DNA of 64,000 nucleotides from positions 1-64,000 of the forward strand of contig CANCYO010000008.1 of NCBI GenBank assembly GCA_947382415.1, in the 5' to 3' direction. This stretch comes from an uncultured Lachnospiraceae bacterium (GTDB taxonomy: Bacteria > Bacillota > Clostridia > Lachnospirales > Lachnospiraceae). The position numbers were made by a program, and so were the translations under genes. Below are positions 1 to 9,873 of this stretch, one piece after another; the first letter of the stretch is position 1, and each line of letters starts with the position of its first letter. The notes below the pieces were generated by a model that had not been told where the DNA came from, searched no databases, and saw only the letters and a program-made list of their open reading frames with translations.

Positions 1-1166
1 GTTCTGGTATAGAAAGTGTCTGTCTGCAGAGTCTCCCGGATCAAAGCCGTAGCCGCATCGATGACTGCATCTTCGTCTGCCGCTTCCTCCCCTGATACAG
101 GCGTCCCGTAGGCAGGCACATTGCCCTCGCAGAGCGCCCGCAGACGGGGCAGCCTCTCTCCCGGTACGCTCAGATAATGCTCACGCACATATTGATCGTA
201 CTCCGGAATTGTCTGCGCCGTAATGTCCGATAACCCGTCCATGCTGTTTTTTATCATTTCCACATCCATGTCCGCGGACTCAAAATAGAAATAGGTATCT
301 ACCTCCTGATCCTCCTCCAATTGGTAATACTTCTCCGCATTTACCGCGCGGAAGGAATAATAGGGAACATACCGTCCCGGTGTTTCCTGCCGCCGGTTGA
401 CGACAATTTTTCTTGCATCCTCCCGGATCAGCCGCCTCCCCACCAACATTTCGACCCATTCATACATATCCCCATAGTTCAGCATAAAATACAGATTGTC
501 GTACAACACCTGAATCTGCTCCTCAGTGGAGCCCGCCGTCAGATCCGACACCCTGTTGTAAAAAGCGCTCTCGTCCGCCTCCGTCCATCTGTAACCTTCA
601 TAATCCGCGCCAATGTAACTTCTCAGATAAATATCCTCCGTGGGCTCCTGATCCACCGCCACATCCAGAGCGATGCCTCCTGAACGATAATTGTTGCCCC
701 GGCTGACACTCCCGTTTTCAAACCAGCCCTCCTCGGACTCGCCGAACACAGACGCATAAACTCTGTTGACATACCGCTCCACCAGCAAAGCGCCCTCCGC
801 TACCGCATCCCGCTCCACATAGCCCATCACACTTCCCGCAAACAGCACGGCTGCGATGATACAGCCCGACACGGGAACCGCCCTGTGCCTGTCCCAAGCC
901 CGGGCAGACACAAAGGAACACAAAAGCAGGACCAGCTCTGCCCAGCCAAGCGGAATGTGCAATACCGGACACAGACATACCAGGACGGCGGACATCAGAT
1001 ACAATAAGCCATACGCTCTGGTCCAGAGCAGCGCCCACAGAGCAAGACAGAGCACCAGGGCGCGCACATCCTCTTTACTCCCCCCGTACCATATGCTGAC
1101 TAACTCTCGCACGATTCCATAAGAACCCATAACTCCTGTGAAATAGGGCGCCAGTCTTCTCATCAT
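1..1166 (-). CDS. Transglutaminase-like (TgpA-type) membrane protein, C-terminus cut off by window edge
   Basis: About 388 residues are visible and the frame stays open to base 1, so the C-terminal part, where a transglutaminase core would lie, is outside the window. The N-terminus has several hydrophobic membrane segments (about residues 25-110). A soluble region follows that contains EHYLSVPGERLPRL, like the stretch that precedes the catalytic core in TgpA/DUF3488-type proteins. The start ATG overlaps the stop of the DUF58 gene (ATGA, 1163-1166), so translation is probably coupled. MoxR-DUF58-transglutaminase is a recurrent operon thought to act at the cell envelope. The catalytic triad cannot be checked here. 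Confidence 0.75.
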   Translation of the reverse strand, partial: MMRRLAPYFTGVMGSYGIVRELVSIWYGGSKEDVRALVLCLALWALLWTRAYGLLYLMSAVLVCLCPVLHIPLGWAELVLLLCSFVSARAWDRHRAVPVSGCIIAAVLFAGSVMGYVERDAVAEGALLVERYVNRVYASVFGESEEGWFENGSVSRGNNYRSGGIALDVAVDQEPTEDIYLRSYIGADYEGYRWTEADESAFYNRVSDLTAGSTEEQIQVLYDNLYFMLNYGDMYEWVEMLVGRRLIREDARKIVVNRRQETPGRYVPYYSFRAVNAEKYYQLEEDQEVDTYFYFESADMDVEMIKNSMDGLSDITAQTIPEYDQYVREHYLSVPGERLPRLRALCEGNVPAYGTPVSGEEAADEDAVIDAATALIRETLQTDTFYTR

Positions 1167-2272
1167 GGAATCACCACCTTCTGCTCCGCAATTTCCCGTC
1201 TGTAGCCCTGCCGGGAAAACTGTTTCAGCACCAATTCTTCCGCTCCTCCGAAGGAAAGACGAAGCTGTGGATCAAACTGCAGCATTGCAGCCCCCACCCT
1301 GACAATCCTCTCTTCCCGATAAGTCTTCTCATCGATTTGATCCGCAGGTATAAACCCGGCCTCATACAGTCTGGGCAGAATCTCACGGTACTGCTCTGCC
1401 TCGACGATGCGCCAAAACTCCCACTGCTTTTCCCGCCAGTCAAACCAGTGAACACAGATACAGTCATACTTTTGCGCAAGCCCTGTAATCAGAGCCAGAA
1501 AAATCTCATAAAAGACGTCCTTCCCGTCCGCATCCAGAGGCTCTCTCTCTGCCAGATCCAGAAAAAGCCCGATCCTGTGCGCATCTCCCCTGCTGTACTC
1601 CTTCACCCAGAGCTCATCGCTCCTGGCGCTGAGCTTCCAGTGAATGTTTTTGACACAGTCCCCCGGCTGATATTCCCGATACTGCCGTACCTCCCACACC
1701 TCATTTCCAACGGCAGGAGCCGGTTCCTGATCGGAACCGGAATCCTGCAGCGTCTCTCCCCGGGCGGACTCCACCCTGAGAACATTCTGCGGCGGAAATA
1801 CCGGAAGTCGAAGAACCGGTCTTCCTTCCTTAAATCTTACCCTTATATGAAGCAGACGAAGCGGATCCCACACGCGCAGACGCTGCAGGCGCAGTTCCAC
1901 AAAACCGCAGTGCTGCGCGGTAATCTCGAACTCATCCACAGCCTCTCCCCGCTCTTTCACCTGACCCGACAACTTCTTTACAGCCTTCTGCCCGTCCTGC
2001 TTCCAGCAGGCCACGGCATCCCAGCGCCAGACCGGCCATCTCCCGCGATTGGTAACCTTCAGCCTGCAGTGCAGCGCGCGCTCTTGCTGCATTCCGTTTT
2101 CATCAGGCAGAATCACGCCATATATTTTTCTCCGAAGAAAATACAGCGACACGGTTCCAAGCACAAACAGCGTAAGCTCTGTAAAGCCTGCATACAGCCC
2201 CGCCGGGAAGTGATAGATGCCTGCGACATACAGCGTGACGGCTGCCATTGCCAATACCAAAATACCTCTCAT
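1163..2272 (-). CDS. DUF58 family protein
   Basis: 369 residues. Two hydrophobic stretches sit at the N-terminus (residues 1-45), followed by a beta-rich region and the family signature YQPGDCVKNIHWKLSARSDE near residues 200-220. The C-terminal half has the von Willebrand A-like layout seen in DUF58 proteins. It lies 9 bp behind moxR, and its ribosome site (AGAGG) lies at the end of moxR. It overlaps the following transglutaminase-like gene by 4 bp. The family is known as a partner of MoxR ATPases; the exact cellular role is not established. Confidence 0.85.
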   Translation of the reverse strand: MRGILVLAMAAVTLYVAGIYHFPAGLYAGFTELTLFVLGTVSLYFLRRKIYGVILPDENGMQQERALHCRLKVTNRGRWPVWRWDAVACWKQDGQKAVKKLSGQVKERGEAVDEFEITAQHCGFVELRLQRLRVWDPLRLLHIRVRFKEGRPVLRLPVFPPQNVLRVESARGETLQDSGSDQEPAPAVGNEVWEVRQYREYQPGDCVKNIHWKLSARSDELWVKEYSRGDAHRIGLFLDLAEREPLDADGKDVFYEIFLALITGLAQKYDCICVHWFDWREKQWEFWRIVEAEQYREILPRLYEAGFIPADQIDEKTYREERIVRVGAAMLQFDPQLRLSFGGAEELVLKQFSRQGYRREIAEQKVVIP

Positions 2273-2281
2273 GCCAAACCT

Positions 2282-3229
2282 CTATTTTTTCCCGATCGCA
2301 GGCTTTTTCACCTGTTCCAGAATCTCGCGGATCACCTGCTCCCTACGCGCGCCCTCCATGCGGGCCGACACATTCAGAAAGACTCTGTGCTCCGCCACAT
2401 AGGGGAACTGCTGTGCCACATCCATGGGCGACACATAGGAATTGCCCGCAAGCCATGCCGCAGCCTTCGCCATTTTCACCAAAGCGAGCGTTCCTCTCGG
2501 ACTCATGCCCTGTTCTATGTAGGGGTGCTTTCTGCTCCGGTCCGCCAGCTCTACGATATAACGGTACACCTCGTCCCGGATATACACCGCGTCCGCTTCC
2601 CGCTGCATTTCCAGAAAACTCTGCCTGTCCGTCACCGGCTCCACCTGTGTGGCCAGATTGTTCCAGCCTCCCGCCTTGGCCATGAGCACCTCGCTCTCAA
2701 AATCAGGATAGCCCATGGACATACAGATCATGAACCTGTCCATCTGCGCCGGGGGCAGGGGCTGTGTACCCGCTGCTCCCAGTGGATTCTGCGTGGCGAT
2801 CACCAGAAACGGCGGCGGCAGCGCCCTTGTCACACCCTCCACAGTCACCTGCTGCTCCTGCATGGCCTCCAGCAGCGCCGACTGTGTCTTGGGTGTAGTC
2901 CGGTTGATCTCGTCCGCCAGAAGCAGATTGCAGAACACCGCTCCCTTCTGATATTCAAACTCTCCCGTGTCCTTCCGATAGACGGAGAAACCCGTGATAT
3001 CCGAGGGCATTACGTCCGGCGTAAACTGCACTCTCTTCCACTCCAGTCCCATTGTCCTGGCAAACAAAAGCGCCATCGTCGTCTTCCCCACCCCAGGGAT
3101 ATCCTCCAGCAAAATATTTCCTCCGGCCAAAAAGGCGGCCATTGTCTCCATGACCGCCTTCTCCTTGCCCAGAATATAGCGGTTCACCTGTTCCATTACC
3201 GCCATCGCCTGTTCCCTGTATTCCTTCAC
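2282..3229 (-). CDS. MoxR family AAA+ ATPase
   Basis: 315 residues, usual length for the family. Walker A is EDIPGVGKTTMA (about residues 42-53) and Walker B is LLLADEINRTTPKTQSALLE (about residues 102-121). A sensor-1 region follows (VIATQNPLG) and the typical C-terminal lid domain with MSPRGTLAL. The start is GTG, chosen because a GGGAGG site lies 7 bp upstream. MoxR proteins are chaperone-like ATPases that act on DUF58/VWA partners; here it is the first gene of a moxR-DUF58-transglutaminase operon with its own promoter. Confidence 0.92.
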   Translation of the reverse strand: MKEYREQAMAVMEQVNRYILGKEKAVMETMAAFLAGGNILLEDIPGVGKTTMALLFARTMGLEWKRVQFTPDVMPSDITGFSVYRKDTGEFEYQKGAVFCNLLLADEINRTTPKTQSALLEAMQEQQVTVEGVTRALPPPFLVIATQNPLGAAGTQPLPPAQMDRFMICMSMGYPDFESEVLMAKAGGWNNLATQVEPVTDRQSFLEMQREADAVYIRDEVYRYIVELADRSRKHPYIEQGMSPRGTLALVKMAKAAAWLAGNSYVSPMDVAQQFPYVAEHRVFLNVSARMEGARREQVIREILEQVKKPAIGKK

Positions 3230-3273
3230 CTGTAACCTCCCGCATGAATAAAGCTGTCTGTACTGTGTTAATC

Positions 3274-3303
3274 ATTATAACACGGTACGCGCCCTTATGT
3301 CAC
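3274..3303 (-). promoter_or_regulatory. Predicted sigma-A promoter of the moxR operon
   Basis: On the minus strand a GTGACA -35 box (3298-3303) is followed after 18 bp by a perfect TATAAT -10 box (3274-3279), about 45 bp upstream of the moxR GTG start. Confidence 0.6.
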
Positions 3304-3318
3304 GCCAAAAGGCCTTTC

Positions 3319-5280
3319 TTATATTTGAAATTTGTCCATGGTCTGCTGCAGCACTCCGATACTCTCCAGAACGCCGCCCGTCTCCTCCGACACATTTTCA
3401 CTGAAATCCGTTATCTCCTGAAGATTCTCATTGACACTGGCCACCGCCCGGGCCAGCTCACTCTGCGCGGTATTGATGGCCTCCAGGATGCCGTTGATAT
3501 CCTGGATGGTCCGGCTGATCTCTCCCGCACCCGTTCCAAGTCCTCCGCTGACCTGCGCATAATACTCAGCGTCTTTTTTATAATCCCGGGCAAGCTTCTC
3601 CAGCCTGTCATAATCCTGCAGCACAGTCCCGTCGATAAAAGCCAGAATGTGATCGCTCTCCTCCGACAAAGCTCTGACGCTGTGCAGCACCTTGGCGGTG
3701 AGCTCATTCACCTTGCTGATCTCCTTCACCGTATCTTCGCTGAGTTTCTTGATCTCCTCCGCCACGACGGAAAAGCCTTTACCCACCGCTCCGGCTCTTG
3801 CCGCCTCAATAGACGCGTTCAGCGCCAGCAGATTGGTCTGGGAGGCAATTCCCTGAATAGCGGTTGAGACGTCCGTAATCTGTTCGATCACTGCCGTTTC
3901 CTGAATGGCCGCCTGAAGCCGGACCCTGCTGTCCTGTGCCGCGCAGATGGCATTCTCCTTGCCCTGAATCAATTCCGGCACGATCCTGTCCACACGCTCC
4001 ACCACTTCTTTTGCCCTGACTGCCATTCCCTGCGCATCCTTTGCCAGTCCGTCTATGGATGCCGCCGCACCTTCACAGGCGGCGCCGATGTTTTGGATAC
4101 TCTGTGTCTGAATGTCCACATTGGCCCCTGTCTCCTCCATGGTGGCGCTGATCTCCGCAATATTGCCGTTGATGGAATTCACTTTACTGTCCGCGTCTTT
4201 CATCCTTGCATGGATGCTGCCCGACTCCTGTCTGGTCTGCCTGATCACCCCGATGAACCGCTCTTCCATCTCCCCGATCAGGTAGCTGATCTCCTGCACC
4301 TCATCGGTCTGGGCTTCACAGTTGTCTGCTCCGATCACCTTTTGGATGATAAAGGTCTTCATGGCTCCCATGGGCCTGAGACTCTTTTTCAGGCTGCCGG
4401 ATATCAATACAGAGACGATAGCAAGCAACACTGCGCCTATCAGTATGATAAATATCAGATTGCTTATGATCTGCCGCGTCACCACGGACTCCGCCTCGGT
4501 CACCCCGAATACCCAGCCGGTGTGTGCCACTGCGGCGGTAGCCACAAACTTTTGGGCCCCGTCATAATCCCGCATTTTGGCCACCTCCGTGACCTCCACT
4601 CCCAGCGCCTGCGCCAGATTGACGGCGCTGTCTTCAGTGGGAAGGAAGGCCTCGTTTGCGTGGGCGATGACATCCCCGCTCTCCGTCAGCAAAAACGCCT
4701 CTATCTCCTCTGAGACATCGATATTCGCCACCACATCCTTGAGTGTGGCTATGGTGATATCCGCCAGCAGGACACACTGCACCCCCTGAATCTCAAACGG
4801 CTCGGCGATGGATATCACCATATCTCCCGTAGTGATATCCTTATAGGGATCCGTACAGATCTGTGCCTGCGCCGCCACCGCCTGCTGATACCAGCCGCGC
4901 TCCGAGGGCGGTGCACTGAGCTTTTCATTGTTGGCAGCCCACGCCTCGTCAATATCGCTGAATGCCACATAATACATCAGCGCGGAAGGATTGTCTTTCA
5001 GCGCCTCCGCCAGATAGGCCACAATATAATCCTTATCCTTCTTATCCATATAGGCGATGGCGGATTTTACGGAAGTCACCACCGCACTCTGCTCCTGCAG
5101 CCAACCGTTCACCACCTGCGCGTTATTCTGTGCCTCCATCCGCACATAAGCCCTCTCCTGCGCTGTCATATTGCGGTACAGCGCGCCGCCGCTCACAAGC
5201 TCACAGATCACAATGGCAAGAAACAGATAACATGCCGTATAGAATGTGATTCTTCCCTTGATCGTCCCTGTTGTTTTCAT
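3319..5280 (-). CDS. Methyl-accepting chemotaxis protein with extracellular Cache-type sensor domain
   Basis: 653 residues. An N-terminal membrane helix (about 10-30) is followed by a roughly 250-residue extracellular region of dCache type, including WYQQAVAAQAQICTDPYKD, where small ligands would bind. A second membrane helix (about 283-305) leads to a cytoplasmic coiled-coil signalling domain. The conserved hairpin tip is SQTNLLALNASIEAARAGA, the contact site for CheA/CheW. The gene overlaps the upstream chemoreceptor by 4 bp (ATGA), so the two are co-translated. Ligand unknown. Confidence 0.93.
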   Translation of the reverse strand: MKTTGTIKGRITFYTACYLFLAIVICELVSGGALYRNMTAQERAYVRMEAQNNAQVVNGWLQEQSAVVTSVKSAIAYMDKKDKDYIVAYLAEALKDNPSALMYYVAFSDIDEAWAANNEKLSAPPSERGWYQQAVAAQAQICTDPYKDITTGDMVISIAEPFEIQGVQCVLLADITIATLKDVVANIDVSEEIEAFLLTESGDVIAHANEAFLPTEDSAVNLAQALGVEVTEVAKMRDYDGAQKFVATAAVAHTGWVFGVTEAESVVTRQIISNLIFIILIGAVLLAIVSVLISGSLKKSLRPMGAMKTFIIQKVIGADNCEAQTDEVQEISYLIGEMEERFIGVIRQTRQESGSIHARMKDADSKVNSINGNIAEISATMEETGANVDIQTQSIQNIGAACEGAAASIDGLAKDAQGMAVRAKEVVERVDRIVPELIQGKENAICAAQDSRVRLQAAIQETAVIEQITDVSTAIQGIASQTNLLALNASIEAARAGAVGKGFSVVAEEIKKLSEDTVKEISKVNELTAKVLHSVRALSEESDHILAFIDGTVLQDYDRLEKLARDYKKDAEYYAQVSGGLGTGAGEISRTIQDINGILEAINTAQSELARAVASVNENLQEITDFSENVSEETGGVLESIGVLQQTMDKFQI

Positions 5281-6809
5281 TCTCCGTATCCTTCCCTTCT
5301 GTTTCCGATTTTGAGCAGATTTTCCGACACATCATTAACCAGGCTAAAGTGCGCCTCCACCGCTCCGGTGACGTTTTTTTGTACCTGAGATCCGTCCACG
5401 ATCTGATTGGCCTGTGTGATGGTATTCTCCACAAGCTGCTCCAGCCTGTGGATCATTTCCAGTACCTGTCTGCCGTGTTCCGCCGTACCCACGCTGGATT
5501 CAGCGGCAATTCGCGCCTTGTCTCCGGCTTCCTCCTGAAGCATCCCTATGCTCTCAGCTTCGCGCTCTGCTCTGCGGAGCTCCTCAATCTCTTTGGCGAC
5601 ATGATCAATATTCTCTTTATTCGCCTTCTGCACCTCCTGTAACAGCGCAAAGACCTTATGTATGATACCCGTGATCGCATCGCTGGCCTGACCCGAATCC
5701 GCCGCCAGCTTCCCCACTTCCTCAGCCACCACGCCAAAGCCTTTTCCCATATCTCCCGCTCTGGCCGCTTCTATGGAAGCATTCAGCGCCAGCAGATTGG
5801 TCTGGTCCGCAATCTCTGCAATGGTGTCTGCAAACGCTGCGATCTCCGTCATACCGCTCTCGAGACTGACGATCAGATCTTCTGTCTGTCTCGCGGAGCG
5901 CTCAATAACCTGTGTCCCCTCTGTCGTCTTCTGCATCAGTCCGATATACCCCTGCAGCTTCTCTGATGTATCTCTGGACAGATCAAGCATCTGCTCCATA
6001 TTGCCCGCCACGGTACCCGCGCTGCGGTTTAATTCGCTCACAGACTCGCGGACCGAATTCACGAATTGAAAACTCTCATTACAATCCTGAAGCGTCACCT
6101 GTGCGGAACCTGTAATCGCCTCATTGGTATCGGCGAAATCATGAATACAGGCATCCAACTGCCCTATCACGCCCTTCAACTCCTCGGAAGCTTTCAGGCA
6201 CTCATCCATCATGGCCGCTGTCTGCCTCGTGTCCGCAAATCTGACCAGCATCTGATGCGACAGCCCGGCAAGCTTCACACAGATCAGACTCATCACCAGC
6301 GTCTCCATGAGAAACCCAACGGAACGCGAGACAAACCACATGAAATTCGTATCATATTCAATCTGCTGCACATGCAGTGAACGGAAATAGAGGGAAATCA
6401 CCAGCAATAGATACGAAACCGCAGAGACCTGTATCGTAAATTTTTTATCATAATAAAACAGACTGAACAGCATGGCAAACGCGTAGGTCATATAGATTCC
6501 TATATTGGCATTTGTCGCCATCAGCGCCACCAATATTCCCAAAGCAATCGTAATGACATATTTCATGACACCGATGGGCGTGTTCATTTTATAGGCGATA
6601 CCCGGCCCCAGCGTCACCGCCGCCCCTATCAGCGTCAAAGGGATCAGTTCGCTTATTTTAATCTGAAATACCCCCACCGCCGACAGAAGGAACAATAACG
6701 GAAACACCAGGATCAGCCATCTCAGGACTTTGACTGCCATCTTGGTTACCTTAATGTCATTCTCCGCAAAAAAACTTTCATTCGTGGTTTTCTCCTGCAT
6801 CGCTTTCAT
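5277..6809 (-). CDS. Methyl-accepting chemotaxis protein with polytopic membrane sensor and no extracellular domain
   Basis: 510 residues. The first 200 residues hold about six hydrophobic helices and no sizeable extracellular loop, so the input is probably a membrane-associated or intracellular signal. The C-terminal half is a signalling coiled coil with the tip DQTNLLALNASIEAARAGDM. An AGGAGG site precedes the ATG. Its 3' end overlaps the start of the Cache-type receptor by 4 bp, and the two may form mixed arrays. No cheA, cheW or flagellar genes are in the window. Confidence 0.9.
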   Translation of the reverse strand: MKAMQEKTTNESFFAENDIKVTKMAVKVLRWLILVFPLLFLLSAVGVFQIKISELIPLTLIGAAVTLGPGIAYKMNTPIGVMKYVITIALGILVALMATNANIGIYMTYAFAMLFSLFYYDKKFTIQVSAVSYLLLVISLYFRSLHVQQIEYDTNFMWFVSRSVGFLMETLVMSLICVKLAGLSHQMLVRFADTRQTAAMMDECLKASEELKGVIGQLDACIHDFADTNEAITGSAQVTLQDCNESFQFVNSVRESVSELNRSAGTVAGNMEQMLDLSRDTSEKLQGYIGLMQKTTEGTQVIERSARQTEDLIVSLESGMTEIAAFADTIAEIADQTNLLALNASIEAARAGDMGKGFGVVAEEVGKLAADSGQASDAITGIIHKVFALLQEVQKANKENIDHVAKEIEELRRAEREAESIGMLQEEAGDKARIAAESSVGTAEHGRQVLEMIHRLEQLVENTITQANQIVDGSQVQKNVTGAVEAHFSLVNDVSENLLKIGNRREGYGE

Positions 6810-6848
6810 GAGGCCCCCCTCCTTTACTCAATTACTTTATTGTACAAT

Positions 6849-6893
6849 AAAAAGCGCTAAATTTGACTGTTTGCGACAAATTAGCGCCTTTTT
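6849..6893 (-). terminator. Probable terminator after the phospholipase D gene
   Basis: Arms aaaaagcgctaaattt (6849-6864) and aaattagcgccttttt (6878-6893) form a near-perfect stem. On the minus strand it ends in TTTTTATT, about 100 bases past the stop of the PLD-like gene. It also lies just upstream of the chemoreceptor pair, so an operator role is possible. Confidence 0.5.
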
Positions 6894-6987
6894 GGGTATA
6901 TTTTATAATTTCAGAAACAACTCTGTCTATTATAGCTCGATTATGGGTCGATTGATTATGGCGGCTTCTGTTTATGATGCCATCTGC

Positions 6988-8520
6988 TCAGACGGGACAG
7001 ACGCTTAGAAGGTGCCGAAAGGGTATGATCAAGACCCGCAGTGCGCCATACATCAGCATTTTGCCAGTACTCTGACCGGCAGGGCGGTAATCTGCCCCAT
7101 CCTCCACACTGCCGTCCGGACAGACATGGCGGCTGTGGAGCTTTAACTTCTCTGCCTGACTGCGAATTGCCGCGTTCAGCTCCGGGCTGTCAATCACCAG
7201 CATCATCTCTGTGTCGAGATAAATACTGCGCATATCCAGATTACAGGAACCCACCATACTGATATTCTCTCCCGCCAGAATGGTCTTGGTGTGAAGCGCC
7301 TGCGCCCCCAGATATTCATAGGTATGAATACCCGTCTCCTGAACTCTCTTTTTCTGGTTCAAATAATCCGTACAGCCAAAGGGGTTGGTACCGCTCTCCA
7401 CCGCATTGGTGATCATCTCCACCCGCGCGCCGCCGGCACTCAAGGCGGCCAGATCCTCGTACATTTCCTCACTGCAAATGATATAGGGCGTCTGTATCAG
7501 AATATCCGTTTCCCCGTTCATCTCCCCAAGCATCCGCTCCCACAGCCGCGGTTCCTTGTTTCGCGGCCGGATGGGTCCCGTGGCCAGTTGGATCCGCCGC
7601 ACCGCTATGGAGGTTTCCTCTAACAAAGGCTTCCAACAGATTTCCCACACAGCTTGGTCTTCAGCTTGCTCCTCTGTTTGGTCTTCGGCTTTCCCTTCCG
7701 GCCCGTCAAAGGCTTCCGGATATGTCGTCAAAAGCTGCTGATAATGTTCTGTCAGATACGGGCCGCCGGGCTTTTTAGAAGCCCTTCCTCCGTAAGCCTT
7801 ACAGCATGGCAGATCCCATATTTGTTCAAAATACTCCTCCAACTGCGCCCGGGAGCCGTCCTCCCCGGGCACAGGCTCATATACCAGCAGATCCCTGTCC
7901 TCATTATAGGAGTCCGCATAATTGCCAAGGAACAGATCGTCCGTGTTTCTTCCCCCGAGAATATATGCCAGATCGTCTGCGATCAGGTATTTATCATGCA
8001 TACGGTAATTTAATTTCCATGGCGTCAGCAGATTAATGGGATTATAGAGCTTCACCTGCACATTTTCATGGGCAGCCAGCTCGCGGAAGTTCCGATTGCC
8101 CGTCAGATGCAGCGCCCCGTTGATTCCGTCTATCAGAATACGCACCTCTACTCCCCTGTCCGCAGCGTGGAACAGCGCGGCCATGATATCCCGGCCGCTG
8201 TTGTCGTCGCGAAAATCAAATGTGACCAGCACCAACTCTTCCTGCGCCGCCTCGATCAGCCGCAGACGCCAGAGGAGCGCATCTTGATTGTCGTCGATAC
8301 TGAGCACCCGCTCCCGGACTGCCGCAACACCCTGTTCCCCACCTCCTATAGTAAACGCTTCTCCATCTCCCGCTTCATTTCCGGACGCCTCTCTGTGAAA
8401 AAGCGGCGGGATCACCAGACAGATAAAGGTATAAAGCAGCCATAGGAAGAAAATCCTCCTCAGCCATAACGCAATCCGTTTTCCCTTACTTAACTCAGCC
8501 ATTTTCTTTTTCTGTGCCAT
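6988..8520 (-). CDS. Phospholipase D-like protein (cardiolipin synthase family)
   Basis: 510 residues. An N-terminal membrane anchor (about 15-40) precedes two HxK catalytic motifs: HDKYLIADDLAYILGGRNTD (near residue 175) and HTKTILAGENISMVGSCNLD (near residue 425). Paired HKD motifs define the PLD superfamily, and the single anchor plus length fit the cardiolipin synthase-like branch. The loop between the motifs has an acidic, glutamine-rich insert (EDQTEEQAEDQ). It may make cardiolipin or hydrolyse another phosphodiester; the substrate cannot be told from sequence. Confidence 0.85.
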   Translation of the reverse strand: MAQKKKMAELSKGKRIALWLRRIFFLWLLYTFICLVIPPLFHREASGNEAGDGEAFTIGGGEQGVAAVRERVLSIDDNQDALLWRLRLIEAAQEELVLVTFDFRDDNSGRDIMAALFHAADRGVEVRILIDGINGALHLTGNRNFRELAAHENVQVKLYNPINLLTPWKLNYRMHDKYLIADDLAYILGGRNTDDLFLGNYADSYNEDRDLLVYEPVPGEDGSRAQLEEYFEQIWDLPCCKAYGGRASKKPGGPYLTEHYQQLLTTYPEAFDGPEGKAEDQTEEQAEDQAVWEICWKPLLEETSIAVRRIQLATGPIRPRNKEPRLWERMLGEMNGETDILIQTPYIICSEEMYEDLAALSAGGARVEMITNAVESGTNPFGCTDYLNQKKRVQETGIHTYEYLGAQALHTKTILAGENISMVGSCNLDMRSIYLDTEMMLVIDSPELNAAIRSQAEKLKLHSRHVCPDGSVEDGADYRPAGQSTGKMLMYGALRVLIIPFRHLLSVCPV

Positions 8521-8555
8521 GCTTTATCCGTAATACTCCCTCTGCCATATAAGAA

Positions 8556-9818
8556 TCATTCCTGCTGTTTCGCCTTGGGATAAATCCGCATCATCCTGTC
8601 GTCGTCATAATATCTGTCCATAACCTGCTCCCACTTATGTACTGCCGTCCCGCCGCAGGCTCTTGTGTCATACCGCACCAGTGCCAGAACCGAGACGCCG
8701 ATATTCACAGCCATAAACAGGGCCAGACACGCTGTCAGGAGCAGTCCTGTCCGCTTTAAGATCCAATCAATAAGCCGGGACACCTTAGGATAGAGCGTTT
8801 TGATCCAGACTACCGCCGCGATTCCCCAGAAAAAGCAGTAGAGCAGATTGATCCGGCCGCCCAGATTAAAAGGCATACTGCTGTAATCCCAGAATACTTT
8901 GCCGAAGGCAATCTCAGTAAAGACGCTGCAGATATATTCATATGCTCCTCCCAGAAAAGTACCCACCCAGAATATATGATGCTCCTGTTTATCCCTGTCC
9001 CGGTAGAGAAGGGCTGTTACCAGAGCGATACCAAGCCCCCACACGACGCTGAACGGCCCCCATACCAGGCTGCTTCTGCTCATCCATTCTCCCAGAGTAA
9101 TCCGGCAGAATATGGTCTCCACCACATCCCCCAGAAACGCTCCGATCACAAACAGCCAGAACAGCTGCACAATACCGCATTTCTCACTGCTCTGTCCGGT
9201 AAACTCCGGCCGCGCCTGACCGGTAGCCGGATAGGCCTTTACCATACGTCTGCCGATATGATCCAACACCCCCGCCGCAAACCGCAGCGCCCCGGGAAGC
9301 TTTTCCTCTATGTGACAGACTGTCATGATAGAACCGCATATATCCACCGCTGCCACAACCGCCAGCACCCAAATCAGCACTTTGCCCAACACATCGGGCA
9401 ATATATGATAGAATCCCAGCACAAAACCGTTCCCATAGCGAACTACCAGAAAACCGAGAAGTCCCCACAACAGAGAATACTGCAGGCAGATATATCCGTC
9501 AAAGTTCCATTTTTTATCAGAATAATCCCACCACTTCTTCTGTTTCATACGCTCCAGCAGCTTGCCTGTAAACCATTCCACACCCGTGGCGATCAATGCG
9601 CTGCCCAGAAACAAAAAGAGCGTATTCTGTTTTAAGTCCTGCAGAGTGAGCGTTAAAAGCACTCCGGTAAAACCATAGATAAAACAAAACGGCCCCGATG
9701 CAAATCCGCGGTTGCGAAATGCTTTTATTTTAAAGGTCGCCACAGCCGTCTCTGCCATCCACGCCAAAAACGAATACGTAAAGCACAGCATGGCAATTTC
9801 ATAAAAAGTATATCCCAT
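8556..9818 (-). CDS. CmpB-type putative ABC transporter permease, internally duplicated
   Basis: 420 residues with about ten hydrophobic helices. The family signature occurs twice: WWDYSDKKWNFDGYICLQYS near residue 95 and WDYSSMPFNLGGRINLLYCF near residue 310. The protein is therefore a tandem duplication of the PF06541-type (CmpB) module common in Lachnospiraceae. The family is annotated as an ABC-type permease but no ATPase gene is adjacent, so the transport role is uncertain. Confidence 0.75.
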   Translation of the reverse strand: MGYTFYEIAMLCFTYSFLAWMAETAVATFKIKAFRNRGFASGPFCFIYGFTGVLLTLTLQDLKQNTLFLFLGSALIATGVEWFTGKLLERMKQKKWWDYSDKKWNFDGYICLQYSLLWGLLGFLVVRYGNGFVLGFYHILPDVLGKVLIWVLAVVAAVDICGSIMTVCHIEEKLPGALRFAAGVLDHIGRRMVKAYPATGQARPEFTGQSSEKCGIVQLFWLFVIGAFLGDVVETIFCRITLGEWMSRSSLVWGPFSVVWGLGIALVTALLYRDRDKQEHHIFWVGTFLGGAYEYICSVFTEIAFGKVFWDYSSMPFNLGGRINLLYCFFWGIAAVVWIKTLYPKVSRLIDWILKRTGLLLTACLALFMAVNIGVSVLALVRYDTRACGGTAVHKWEQVMDRYYDDDRMMRIYPKAKQQE

Positions 9819-9873
9819 ATAAGTTCCTCATCTTCCGTAATATCCGTAACCTGCTTATTTCAGGAAACTTATT

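Noticed and set aside
1337..3235. 632-codon open frame on the plus strand
   Set aside because: It lies entirely antisense to the well-supported DUF58 and MoxR genes, has no ribosome site and has a low-complexity, His/Arg/Leu-rich translation typical of a shadow frame.
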